Assembly (NCBI RefSeq): GCF_026341775.1
Contig: NZ_JAPEOB010000001.1
Coordinates: 62,001-126,000 of the forward strand
Direction: 5' to 3'
Length of the DNA stretch: 64,000 nt
From: Streptomyces sp. NBC_00654
Lineage (GTDB): Bacteria > Actinomycetota > Actinomycetes > Streptomycetales > Streptomycetaceae
Below the pieces are notes generated by a model. That model had not been told where the DNA came from. It searched no databases and saw only the letters and a program-made list of their open reading frames with translations. The position numbers and the translations under genes are program-made. Shown piece by piece: positions 32,794 through 40,588 of this stretch. Numbering within the stretch: position 1 is the stretch's first letter; every line of letters begins with the position of its first letter.

Positions 32794-32985
32794 CTAACGG
32801 ACGGTGCAGCGGTGGGTACGGGCGGCGAGTTGGGCGGCGGTCCGGCTGGAGTAGTCGGCGGACCAGCCGCAGCGGTCGGCGGTGCAGACGGCGGCGTGGG
32901 CAGTGCGGCCGGTGCGATCGCGGCGGGTGCCGATCTGCACCGGGCCGATGCGCATCAGGGAGTGGAAGCTGTCGCGGGCGGGCAT
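32794..32985 (-). CDS. AICE mobile-element transfer protein
   Basis: 63 residues. RIGPVQIGTRRDRTGR followed by CTADRCGWSADYSSRTAAQLAARTHRC: two cysteine-containing knots around a short helix, as in the small transfer proteins of Streptomyces AICEs. Probably cytoplasmic and zinc-binding. Exact role unknown; always found in the spread operon. Confidence 0.75.
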   Translation of the reverse strand: MPARDSFHSLMRIGPVQIGTRRDRTGRTAHAAVCTADRCGWSADYSSRTAAQLAARTHRCTVR

Positions 32986-32990
32986 GCCGG

Positions 32991-33176
32991 TCAGCCCCTG
33001 TCGGTCGTCGGGTCGGTGTACTGGGCGCGGATGCTGCGGGCGTTGGCCGGGTCGTCGACGCGTCGTGCGGCTTCCTCGGCGAGCAGGTGGGCGAGGAAGG
33101 GGCGTCCGGCTGCGGCCATCTCACGCGCTCCGTCGAGGTAGTCGGCCACGGTCAGGTCGGCGGGATCGTGGGTCAT
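32991..33176 (-). CDS. Small hypothetical AICE protein
   Basis: 61 residues, acidic and helical (MTHDPADLTVADYLDGAREM...). It is packed 5 bases before the transfer-protein gene and 18 bases after the DUF2637 gene, so it belongs to the same transcript. No domain recognised. Confidence 0.65.
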   Translation of the reverse strand: MTHDPADLTVADYLDGAREMAAAGRPFLAHLLAEEAARRVDDPANARSIRAQYTDPTTDRG

Positions 33177-33194
33177 CTCAGTTCTCCTTTGCGG

Positions 33195-33860
33195 TCAGCT
33201 GAGGCGGGCGGCGATAGCGTCGGCGAGGTGGGGCGGAACGCCGAGGCGGGAGCGGAGGGTGTCGGTGTCGATCGGTGATCCGGTGCGGGTTCGGTACTCG
33301 TCGGCGACCTTGCGGGCGTGGTCGATCAGCACGGCGGGGACGGGCGGATCCGGGTACGGGGCCGGTGGCGAGGACAGGGCCGTTGTCGCAGGGAGTTCAT
33401 CGGCCGGGGATGGGATCGGGGCGGCGTCAGGCACACGCGTCGGCCCGACATCCTTTGTCTCCGTGACGGCGGCTGACGGAACCGGCACCGGCTTCCCCGG
33501 CGAATGGGCGAGGAGAGTGCCGCCGAGGAACGCGAGTGCGGGCCATCCGGCGATGCCGAGCCGGAGCGGAGCCGGCGGGTCGGCCAGGTCGAGGAACCCG
33601 GCGGTGGCGACGTTGGCGCCGAGCGACGCGAACAGGGCGATCAGGAACCAGCACCAGGCCAACCGGGACGGACCCTCGCTGCGCAGCCGACGCCAGGCGG
33701 CGACAAGGAGCAGGTCAACGCTGACCGGGTAGGCCCATGCCTTCCAGCCGTCCTGTCCGGCCGCGGCGGCGAGGTCGTGCAGGTGCGCGAAGGACAGAGC
33801 TCCGGCGATAACCGCCTGGATCAACACCGCGTCGATCCGGAGACCGTGCCGGGCGCCCAT
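33195..33860 (-). CDS. DUF2637-type membrane spread protein
   Basis: 221 residues. Four membrane helices in the first 110 residues (VLIQAVIAGALSFAHLHDLA, YPVSVDLLLVAAWRRL, LAWCWFLIALFASLGANVAT, and IAGWPALAFLGGTLLA), then a Pro/Ala-rich linker and a C-terminal winged-helix-like piece. This matches the DUF2637 proteins of actinomycete plasmids (Spd-like). Its start shares a base with the stop of the upstream gene (TGATG). Confidence 0.78.
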   Translation of the reverse strand: MGARHGLRIDAVLIQAVIAGALSFAHLHDLAAAAGQDGWKAWAYPVSVDLLLVAAWRRLRSEGPSRLAWCWFLIALFASLGANVATAGFLDLADPPAPLRLGIAGWPALAFLGGTLLAHSPGKPVPVPSAAVTETKDVGPTRVPDAAPIPSPADELPATTALSSPPAPYPDPPVPAVLIDHARKVADEYRTRTGSPIDTDTLRSRLGVPPHLADAIAARLS

Positions 33861-34045
33861 CAGGAGTCCTCAGCGGGGTCGGAGTCGTCCGGGAACGTGC
33901 CCGGCGGCGGCTCCGGCAGCGACACGGCGAGGGACGGGCTGACGACGTCCACGAAGTCGAGGTCGGCGCCGGCCATGTCGGCGTACAGAGCGAGTTGGCC
34001 GAGCAGAAGCACGGTCCGGGCGAAGTCCTCGCAGTCGGGGCACAT
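33860..34045 (-). CDS. Small CxxC-containing AICE protein
   Basis: 61 residues from the ATG at 34045, preceded by GGGAG; MCPDCEDFARTVLLLGQLALYADMAGAD is the conserved-looking part. One CxxC pair and an acidic, Pro-rich tail. Coupled to DUF2637 by a TGATG junction. Function unknown. Confidence 0.65.
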   Translation of the reverse strand: MCPDCEDFARTVLLLGQLALYADMAGADLDFVDVVSPSLAVSLPEPPPGTFPDDSDPAEDS

Positions 34046-34125
34046 GGCGGTTCTCCCTTCTCTGGGCATGGCAGTGGTAGGGACTCGGCGCGAAGACGGT
34101 CACGCCTACCGGGTGGGGGGAGAGA

Positions 34126-35481
34126 TCAGGCGCTGGCCGGAGAGGCCTTCGCCGACGGCACAAGCTCGGTGGCGGTACCGGTCGTGGCGGGCCGGAAGGG
34201 GGCCAGCTCGGGCAGGTCCGGGGTCCTGTCGGCGTACCGGTTGCAGAGGTTCACGGCCTGGCGGAGCGAGGTGTGCGGAGCGCGGATGCGGTGCCAACCG
34301 CCGGACGCGTCTCCCGCGATGGCGAGGCCTCGCAGTTCGGCGGGAATCTGGATGGCGGCGAGGACCGCGTCCGGGGCGATGTCGCCGAAGGCCATGTTGG
34401 CGGAGGTCTCGTCGTTGAGACGGTGGGCGGTGCGGCCGGTGAGTTGGGCGCGGAGCATGGTGATGCCCTTGCCGAGTTCGGAGCCGAAGCGCTGTCCGCA
34501 GATTTCGAGGTAGATACCGGCGGCGCGGCCGAGCTGCGCGAGACGGACCAGGGCGGTGATGATGCGGTCCCGCCGCCTCTCCTCCTCCTTCGTTGCGTAC
34601 AGCGCGAGTTCGGCCACCTCGTCGACCAGGACGACGACCGGGGTCGGGCGGAACTCATCAGGCAGGTCCCAGATGTCGGCGGCGATCTCCGCGTCCGGCA
34701 CATCGACGGTGATGCGCTGCTGGGTACGGATGAGGCGGTAGACGTCCGCCATCCGCGCCACGAGTGCATCGAGGAGTTCGGCAGCGGTGTCCGGGCTGTC
34801 GGCCAGCGCTGAGAACCGGCGCGCCAGCGGGAAAAGTTCGACCCCTTGCTTGCAGTCGATGCCGACGAGGGCAACGTTCAAAGGAGCAAGGCCGGCGACC
34901 AGGTTGCGTTGGTAGACCGACTTGCCGGACTCCGTGGCGCCGAGGGTGAGGGCGTGAGGTATCGCGCGGTAGTCGCGGTAGTGCACCGACCCGTCCTCCC
35001 GAAGGGCGACCGGTACCCGCATCGCCCGGGTCTCCGTCTCAGCAGGCATCTGTACCCGCTTGAGCACGTCGTATCCGGTCATCCGCACCTCGACGACACC
35101 GGACCGCACCTCACGCGAGGTCACGCCGAACATCGAGAACGAGTGCCGAAGCCGGTCCGAGGCCGCAGCGATGTCGAAGACGTCCTGCCCGGGACGGAGC
35201 TTGAGTCGGAGGACCAGGCCGGTGCGAGTCGGCCGCAGTCGCCGGATACGCGGTGGGCGGGGCTCAGGTATCGGCTGGTTGGTGGCCCGAGCCAGAGCTA
35301 ACCGCCACCGCGCCGGCGGAACGGTCAACCCGCACGCGTCCATGACCGAGCGGTACCGGACCAAGACCCGCAGCGCGGCCAGAGTGACCCCGAAGGCCAG
35401 CCAGTACCAGGCGGGCCGCCGCCACCGCAGGAGACCCGCAGCGGCGACGACCAGCACCAGAGCGACCGTGAAGGCGGTCAT
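34126..35481 (-). CDS. traSA: TraSA-like FtsK/SpoIIIE DNA translocase
   Basis: 451 residues from the ATG at 35481, 2 bases after the stop of the gene before it. Two membrane helices (about 3-18 and 24-40), then the motor: Walker A GATESGKS at 181-188 and Walker B VVVLVDEVAEL near 280, with a later GQRFGSELGKGITMLRAQL segment. TraB/TraSA proteins form hexameric rings that pump double-stranded plasmid DNA across hyphal septa, the only protein strictly needed for conjugation in this class. The final Thr/Ala tail is variable. Confidence 0.9.
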   Translation of the reverse strand: MTAFTVALVLVVAAAGLLRWRRPAWYWLAFGVTLAALRVLVRYRSVMDACGLTVPPARWRLALARATNQPIPEPRPPRIRRLRPTRTGLVLRLKLRPGQDVFDIAAASDRLRHSFSMFGVTSREVRSGVVEVRMTGYDVLKRVQMPAETETRAMRVPVALREDGSVHYRDYRAIPHALTLGATESGKSVYQRNLVAGLAPLNVALVGIDCKQGVELFPLARRFSALADSPDTAAELLDALVARMADVYRLIRTQQRITVDVPDAEIAADIWDLPDEFRPTPVVVLVDEVAELALYATKEEERRRDRIITALVRLAQLGRAAGIYLEICGQRFGSELGKGITMLRAQLTGRTAHRLNDETSANMAFGDIAPDAVLAAIQIPAELRGLAIAGDASGGWHRIRAPHTSLRQAVNLCNRYADRTPDLPELAPFRPATTGTATELVPSAKASPASA

Positions 35482-35483
35482 GA

Positions 35484-35843
35484 TCAGGCCGCCTTCGACC
35501 CTGCGGCGGCGACGTCGGCGAGCGAGGTGACCGCGACCGCGCGGAACGCGATGCCGTGCCGCCGCTGACCGTTGAAGTCGTTCTCCCACGGACGTGCGAC
35601 CAGGCCGGTGAGCGCGACCGGCGTACCCATGGACAGCTCACCGGTGATCCCGGGCTCCGGAACGGTGACGGACAGGATCTCCACCTCCTCATTCGCCGCG
35701 AACATCACGTCCACGGTCATGAGCTGAGCACCGGTCTCCATGTCGGTGGCGATCTCACCGGTGCGGCGGTCACGGACCTTGACCTGCGGAATCTTGGCGA
35801 CCATCACGACAGCGCTGGAGGTGTCTACGGGAATCTGACGCAC
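35484..35843 (-). CDS. First gene of the transfer operon, unknown (OB-fold-like?)
   Basis: 119 residues. MRQIPVDTSSA start, then beta-rich sequence (VKVRDRRTGEIATDMETGAQ, LVARPWENDFNGQRRHGIAFRA). The strand pattern could be an OB fold, so single-strand DNA binding is a guess. It lies directly downstream of two KorSA-type operators. Its place recalls pra, the activator gene of pSAM2, but I cannot claim sequence similarity. Confidence 0.6.
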   Translation of the reverse strand: MRQIPVDTSSAVVMVAKIPQVKVRDRRTGEIATDMETGAQLMTVDVMFAANEEVEILSVTVPEPGITGELSMGTPVALTGLVARPWENDFNGQRRHGIAFRAVAVTSLADVAAAGSKAA

Positions 35844-35877
35844 AGCAGATCACTCCTCTATAGATGCTGAACTCCGC

Positions 35878-35932
35878 CACTCATGTACATGAGTGACATG
35901 AAGAAGAGTGCCTGACTCCTGTACATGAGTCA
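35878..35932 (-). promoter_or_regulatory. Two KorSA-type operators before the transfer operon
   Basis: CACTCATGTACATGAGTG (35878-35895) is a perfect 18-bp palindrome. TGACTCCTGTACATGAGTCA (35913-35932) is a 20-bp palindrome with one mismatched pair. Their centres are 36 bp apart. A third copy stands between the repressor and Nudix genes. Very likely sites of the GntR repressor encoded next door. Confidence 0.8.
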
Positions 35933-35982
35933 ACCCGCCGCGAAGAAGAACTCACGACGGGTTGCGGGAAGTTGAGCGGACG

Positions 35983-36762
35983 TCAGTCGTCGGCAGGGAT
36001 CCGATACTCGAAAACGAACTGGTCAGCGGCCATGAGCGTGTCGCACACCTCGACCACCCGACCCGCAGTCGTACGGGCCTCCCGGATCAGGTGAACCACG
36101 GGCGCACCGGGACTGAGCGCCAGTTCCGACGCCTCCGACTTCGAGGCCGGGCGCGCTTGCAGCGTCTCGACGAACTCTGCGAACTCATGCCCGTGGTCTT
36201 CGAGTCGGGCGTAGATGCCACCGCCCCCGGGGTTCTCGGCGAACAGCTCGGGGATCTCCTTCACCACGTCCCAGGGCAGGTACGACGAGGCGGTTTCCAC
36301 CGGCGTGCCGTTACGGAAGTAGAGGCGCCGGCGGGCCAACACCTGTGTACCGGCGGGAACTCCCAGACGCTCGGCGGCATCCTCGGGCGCGTCCATGGGA
36401 CCGATGTAGAGGACGCTGACTTTCGCGGTGGCGCCGGACTGTGTGGACTCCGCGAGGTAGGCCGCCTGGCCACCTCGCCGGAGCGAGCGCCGGAAGCGAT
36501 CGGAGGAGCGGTGCCGTACGGGGGGCCGGTTCTTCACGATCGAGCCCTTGCCATGCCTGGTCTCGACGAGCCCACTCGCTCGTACCTCGACCATGGCCTT
36601 ACGGATCGTCCCGCCGGAGACGCCGTAGCGGTCCACCAGCTCGGATTCGCTCGGCACCATGTCGCCGGCCTTGAGAACCCCCGCCCGGATCTGCTGCACG
36701 AGGTCATCAGCGATCTGCACATACCGAGGACCGGAACCGGCCCCTCCCGCCGCAGTTCCCAT
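35983..36762 (-). CDS. korSA: GntR/HutC-family repressor, KorSA-like
   Basis: 259 residues from the ATG at 36762 (upstream codons in the frame are antisense to the Nudix gene). N-terminal winged helix YVQIADDLVQQIRAGVLKAG, then VPSESELVDRYGVSGGTIRKAM, then a UTRA-type effector domain (about 90-250) with VLYIGPMDAPED and ARRRLYFRNGTPVE. In pSAM2 KorSA keeps transfer and replication genes silent. Three copies of a palindrome at its own start and at the transfer-operon promoter fit that role. Confidence 0.82.
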   Translation of the reverse strand: MGTAAGGAGSGPRYVQIADDLVQQIRAGVLKAGDMVPSESELVDRYGVSGGTIRKAMVEVRASGLVETRHGKGSIVKNRPPVRHRSSDRFRRSLRRGGQAAYLAESTQSGATAKVSVLYIGPMDAPEDAAERLGVPAGTQVLARRRLYFRNGTPVETASSYLPWDVVKEIPELFAENPGGGGIYARLEDHGHEFAEFVETLQARPASKSEASELALSPGAPVVHLIREARTTAGRVVEVCDTLMAADQFVFEYRIPADD

Positions 36763-36782
36763 AGCCCTTTCCTGCCTCCTAT

Positions 36783-36800
36783 GCTCCTCTACATGAGTCA
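36783..36800. promoter_or_regulatory. Third KorSA-type operator, overlapping the Nudix start codon
   Basis: GCTCCTCTACATGAGTCA differs at two bases from the site at 35913-35932. It covers the ATG of the Nudix gene (36793) and lies 21 bp before the repressor start, so one bound repressor would affect both divergent genes. Confidence 0.7.
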
Positions 36801-37245
36801 ACCACAGGAAGCGGCACCCACTCCCCTGCACTCCGTGTCCGTCGCCGGAGTAGTGGTGCGCGAGGACGGCCGTCTCCTGGCGATCCGCCGAGCCGACAAC
36901 GGCACCTGGGAGCTCCCCGGCGGCATCCTCGAACTCAACGAGACACCGGAAGCCGGCGTTGCCCGCGAGGTCTGGGAAGAGACAGGCATCCACGTCGAGG
37001 TGGACCAGCTCACCGGCGTCTACAAGAACACGACCCGAGGCATCGTCGCCCTGGTCTTCCGCTGCAAGCCCTCCAGCGGCACCGAGCGCACATCAAGCGA
37101 GTCGACAGCCGTCTCCTGGCTCACACCCGACGAGGTCAGCGAGCGCATGGCTGAGGTCTACGCGGTCCGTCTCCTGGACGCCCTGGATGGCAACGGCCCT
37201 CACGTGCGGAGCCACGACGGCAAGCAGCTCATCACAGCGGGATAA
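36793..37245 (+). CDS. pif: Nudix protein, Pif-like
   Basis: 150 residues. The full Nudix box GX5EX7REUXEEXGU is present: GGILELNETPEAGVAREVWE followed by ETGI. In pSAM2 the Nudix protein Pif (plasmid immunity factor) stops redundant transfer between element-bearing strains and is next to korSA, as here. The start codon is inside an operator and only 30 bases separate it from the divergent repressor gene. A general housecleaning hydrolase is the alternative. Confidence 0.78.
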   Translation: MSQPQEAAPTPLHSVSVAGVVVREDGRLLAIRRADNGTWELPGGILELNETPEAGVAREVWEETGIHVEVDQLTGVYKNTTRGIVALVFRCKPSSGTERTSSESTAVSWLTPDEVSERMAEVYAVRLLDALDGNGPHVRSHDGKQLITAG

Positions 37246-37703
37246 GACTTTCTCTACTTCATCAAGGCACCCGGCTGCGCTCCGCTCCGCCGGGCGCGCT
37301 TCCCGGCTCTGGCTGCGCCCGCGCTCCTGCCTTCGGCCCGCTCGGCGCTGCCGCCGCCGACGCGCGCCCGCAGTGGATAGGCCCGTGGGGCATGAGACGA
37401 GAACCAAGCCCGCGGCTTCAAGACATGCCCCCGGCGGGGGCGCGAAGACCCCGGGATGGTGGGGGCGCCGTTCGCGAGTGCCGGCCGGAACGTGGCGAGC
37501 GTCGTGGGCTCCCATCCCGACCACCTCCGACCCAGGCAGAGCCGAGCAGTCACGGCCCAGGGCGTCAAGGTCGTTCGTACAGTGGCGCGCTCCACCTTGA
37601 CGCCCTGAACCGCGACCGCTCCACCGTGTGTGGGTCGGAGGCGGACGGGATGGGAGCTGGGGTGAGTGGTGAGTTAAGGCACCCCCAAGCATCACCCCAC
37701 GGG
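37246..37703. other. Candidate replication/transfer origin region with long inverted repeats
   Basis: No supported gene. Outer arms 37508-37534 and 37631-37657 (25 of 27 paired) enclose perfect 14-bp inner arms 37558-37571 and 37594-37607 with a 22-base loop, a 150-bp nested structure. The left part is very GC-rich with several smaller palindromes. Such regions in rolling-circle elements hold single- or double-strand origins or the cis-acting transfer locus. Which one cannot be said. Confidence 0.5.
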
Positions 37704-38711
37704 TCAGTATGAAGATGGCACGAGCGCACCCGGTCGAGGAATCGACCGATACACAGCAAACGGAATAAGAGAAAATCCAGGGTGCTGCGGAAGATCAATG
37801 AAACCGATCCTGCCCAGATTACGCATCTGCGAGTTCATGACCTCCGCAAAAGCCCCTCGACTTACGGTGTCATTCTTCTTCATAAAATCCTGGTCAGGAA
37901 GATCTGTTTCCTCAGACCCATAGCTACCAACGCTACCAACGAGCGTGAGTTCCTGATTCTCCGCCCCATAGCGAGCAAGAAGGATATCGGCTTCACTGTC
38001 GAGGTACTGCCTCCCCTCCTGAAGGCGAGCACTAATCAGAACATCTTCTGCCGGAGTCAAGTTGATGTGAAGCCCTGGACTGAACATCCCCTTAGATACT
38101 TGAACAAAGGATCGAAGCATCTTTGGGGTAATTCCAGCCATAGGGGGAAAGTCGGGGATCAGGTCTTCCAACTGTTCGGTACTCGATGAAACTGCACCCT
38201 TACCCGTCGGAGACTGCTTACCTCCCCCTGGCCTCCCCTGCCCCTGCTTGCCCTTTTGGGGCGCGGGAGTGGTTCCGTCGAGAGAGAAGCCAAGTCCAGC
38301 CAGGCCAGCGTTGACAGACGCGAAGGCCGCAAATGAGGCAGCCACATAGCGTGCATCAAAGAAGGAACCCATCGCTGTGACTCTAACCAAAGAGCCAGGC
38401 GGATATGACTTCTTAAGCCCGCCGGAACTCCATTGCCCCAAGTCGGATACCTCAAGCGAGATATCATGAAGAATCCCTTCCGTCTCAAGAGATTCCTCAA
38501 GCATAGGGAACAGGGCGTCACCCATCGATTTATTCGTATACGTCTCATCCGAAGACCCTTGAAAATGTTGGGCAGCAACCCGAGGTCCCACTGTGGTCCT
38601 CTTCTCGGTTCGCCCCGTCTGCCGCGATTCTTCCGCAACACCCCCATCCAACTGGGCCAACATCGCACGCACCTTATTGGTGTCAACGTAGAGAAATTCC
38701 CGCAGGATCAC
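37704..38711 (-). CDS. DUF6414-like protein, cargo
   Basis: 335 residues from the GTG at 38711 after GGAGGGG. The start, REFLYVDTNKVRAMLAQLDGG, is like DUF6414 proteins, which begin with a similar FLY-D-...-LAQ-GG motif. A central hydrophobic piece (AASFAAFASVNAGLAGLGFS), a Gln/Gly/Lys linker and an Arg-poor C-terminal half follow. Codon use is less GC-biased than in the backbone. Function unknown; its place between backbone and a nuclease gene suggests a defence or fitness role. Confidence 0.55.
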   Translation of the reverse strand: MILREFLYVDTNKVRAMLAQLDGGVAEESRQTGRTEKRTTVGPRVAAQHFQGSSDETYTNKSMGDALFPMLEESLETEGILHDISLEVSDLGQWSSGGLKKSYPPGSLVRVTAMGSFFDARYVAASFAAFASVNAGLAGLGFSLDGTTPAPQKGKQGQGRPGGGKQSPTGKGAVSSSTEQLEDLIPDFPPMAGITPKMLRSFVQVSKGMFSPGLHINLTPAEDVLISARLQEGRQYLDSEADILLARYGAENQELTLVGSVGSYGSEETDLPDQDFMKKNDTVSRGAFAEVMNSQMRNLGRIGFIDLPQHPGFSLIPFAVYRSIPRPGALVPSSY

Positions 38712-39059
38712 TTGGCCCCTCCAAGGTCAGATGGGCCAACCTTAAGGCTCTGGAGCGAGCGGTGGAGCAGTATCGGCAGCACGGCAGTCGATCGAGGGAC
38801 AGCACTCCGCGGTCGCGCCTGGGAACGCGGATTGGCTCGCCCCATGATTCGGAGGCGGGGCCGTCAGGGGTCCGTGCGAGGGTTCACGATGGCGACTAGA
38901 GATGACAACTGGCGACCCAGCAACCGCCAGGTCAGCGCGTTGAGCGCAAGAAGGGGCGCAGGTCAGCGACCCCGCCCCTCACTTCTTCGGCCATTTGATG
39001 GAACTCGACCTGGCCATTGAGGCTCCGCCCGACCGTGCAGGCCCCTTGAGGTCGCAGTC
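38712..39059. other. Gene-free gap, divergent promoters
   Basis: 348 bases between two divergent genes. An inverted repeat TTGGCCC/GGGCCAA (38712-38718, 38733-38739) sits next to the DUF6414-like start. I see no gene. Confidence 0.4.
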
Positions 39060-39317
39060 ATGACAAGCCCCCTGGTGCCTGACGATCACCTTGGCGATCG
39101 CGAGGCCTTCGGCGCCTTCCTGGCGCGTCTTCGTGCCAACTACGCAGCCAGCGGCCAGCAGTGGGAGAACTTGACGCTGGACAGGTTCCTGGAAGCCCTA
39201 GAAGCGTGGGTCGCTGCGTCTCCGGGGCTCTACCGGAACTTCGGGTACGACCTGCCCCCCGAAAGTGACTGGAGGTTCTTCGCTCGTGCCCTAACTGCCG
39301 CTCGGATCTACGAATAG
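39060..39317 (+). CDS. DUF7660-like small protein
   Basis: 85 residues. FGAFLARLRANYAASGQQWE followed by NLTLDRFLEALEAWV and a final WRFFARALTAARIYE are the hallmarks I associate with DUF7660, a family often found near toxin/immunity genes. GAGG about 8 bases before the ATG. No partner gene is adjacent. Confidence 0.6.
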   Translation: MTSPLVPDDHLGDREAFGAFLARLRANYAASGQQWENLTLDRFLEALEAWVAASPGLYRNFGYDLPPESDWRFFARALTAARIYE

Positions 39318-40027
39318 CCCTGATTGGCACCGTGCCCATGGGGTGCCCGACCGAGCGGCGACCGATACAGCACCGCAGGCCCCATCGACCTTGGCGCCAG
39401 CGGTTGACCAGGGGGCGTCGCACCATCCCCGGTTGCACAACTCTCGTGCCAGAACGGGCGGGGACTCACGGGGAACAGCGGTCCAGAGGAGTGCTTCCGC
39501 CGACTGGCTGTCAGGCTGGAGAACGCGCAGGTCATGTCCACTCTTGCCCCTCTCGCCCCTAAAGCAGTGGTCGGCAGCCGCCGCGAGCTTCGCGTGCCCA
39601 CTCAGAGGGACTTGGGCAGCGCGCTTGGTCAGGTCATCGAGACTCCGCACGCCGAGCGAGTGGGCGCCCCTTCGGAAGCGATCCGCGCGCTGAGACGTCA
39701 CCAAAGCTCAGGGGGGCTGGCCAGTCGGGCGGCAGGTTGCAGAGAGCGCCCGTTCCGTCACCTTGAGTGACGACATTGTCCAGCCATGGAAAAAGATCAG
39801 GCCATAATGCAAAACAGCAGGTCAGATAGGTGGGCCCCCTTGATCTAGGGGCTGGTTAGGCCTCGAATTCAGCCTCCACGGAAAACGCCGCCGGCGCTAG
39901 CACGCTCTTGCCCCGCCACGGCGATGCGCCTCTCACGCATGATGACTGCAACAAGCAACCCACCTGGCCGCTCAGGCTTCCCGGCGAGTGCGGCAGGTGG
40001 GCTGGAACTTCCCTAAGGAGGCTCATC
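39318..40027. other. Degenerate gene-free region with an att-arm-like repeat
   Basis: Open frames on both strands lack ribosome binding sites and family features. GTGCCC at 39332 and 39343 (11 bp apart) continues as GTGCCCGACCGAGCGG (39343-39358), repeated exactly at 40443-40458 and with two changes at 46803-46818. Confidence 0.45.
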
Positions 40028-40243
40028 ATGAGTTTTTCCCTGTCCCCCCAGGGCCTGTCAAGCCAGGGCCGCCGTCTCTGGGTCATCACGGTCATCGTGA
40101 TCGTCTCGATCGCGTGGCGGCCGGTGGGCGATCTCGTGAGCGCATGCGCGGCCGCAACAGGAGTGCTCGGGCTGGCTACCGCACTGCGCCAGCGAGAAGC
40201 GACTCAAGAACGAGGGGCAGTGACCACCGCTCATGGTGCCTGA
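40028..40243 (+). CDS. Small membrane protein
   Basis: 71 residues from the ATG at 40028, which follows a perfect AAGGAGG at 6 bases; this ribosome site is the main reason to accept it. Two hydrophobic stretches (LWVITVIVIVSIAW, about 17-30, and VSACAAATGVLGLATAL, about 37-53) suggest a hairpin in the membrane. No family recognised. Confidence 0.55.
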   Translation: MSFSLSPQGLSSQGRRLWVITVIVIVSIAWRPVGDLVSACAAATGVLGLATALRQREATQERGAVTTAHGA

Positions 40244-40422
40244 ACCACCGCAACGGGGCACTCTCAGCCGCACCCGATAGCGGAGCTGGTACCGACGGCG
40301 ACAGGGCTTGGCGGTGGTACAGCAGCGAAGTACAGCAACCACGGCAACCGGCCCCGTCTGGTGGCGGCGCCGAAAGGCTGTAGCGCAACCGACTTGACCG
40401 TCATCAACCGATCCACATAGAG

Positions 40423-40438
40423 CTACGGATCAGAAGGT
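40423..40438 (+). repeat. 16-base tRNA-Arg(ACG) fragment, possible old att core
   Basis: CTACGGATCAGAAGGT is identical to the anticodon loop and 3' stem of the tRNA-Arg at 12242-12314, preceded by ATAGAG that also matches the tRNA once 7 bases are skipped. An arm-like GTGCCC repeat begins 5 bases after it. Confidence 0.5.
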
Positions 40439-40475
40439 ATCCGTGCCCGACCGAGCGGGGAGCCACGGTCAATCA

Positions 40476-40515
40476 CGGGTGCCACGGCGAACCCTAGGGT
40501 TCGCCGTGGCACCCG
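40476..40515. terminator. Perfect 40-bp loopless palindrome
   Basis: The 20-bp arm CGGGTGCCACGGCGAACCCT is followed at once by its exact complement. As RNA it would form a strong hairpin on either strand; it lies 74 bp before the MrcB-like gene. Confidence 0.75.
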
Positions 40516-40588
40516 ATTCTGCTGGTCAGCGCGCCGATATGGGCACAATGCCCGCTGATTCCCAAGCTCAGCGGACATCTATTCAAGT

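Noticed and set aside
37093..37695. 200-residue minus-strand frame in the origin region
   Set aside because: Its sequence comes from inverted repeats and the antisense of the Nudix gene, with no ribosome binding site.
39343..39770. Short open frames after the DUF7660-like gene
   Set aside because: Several overlapping frames in both directions, none with a ribosome site or family likeness.
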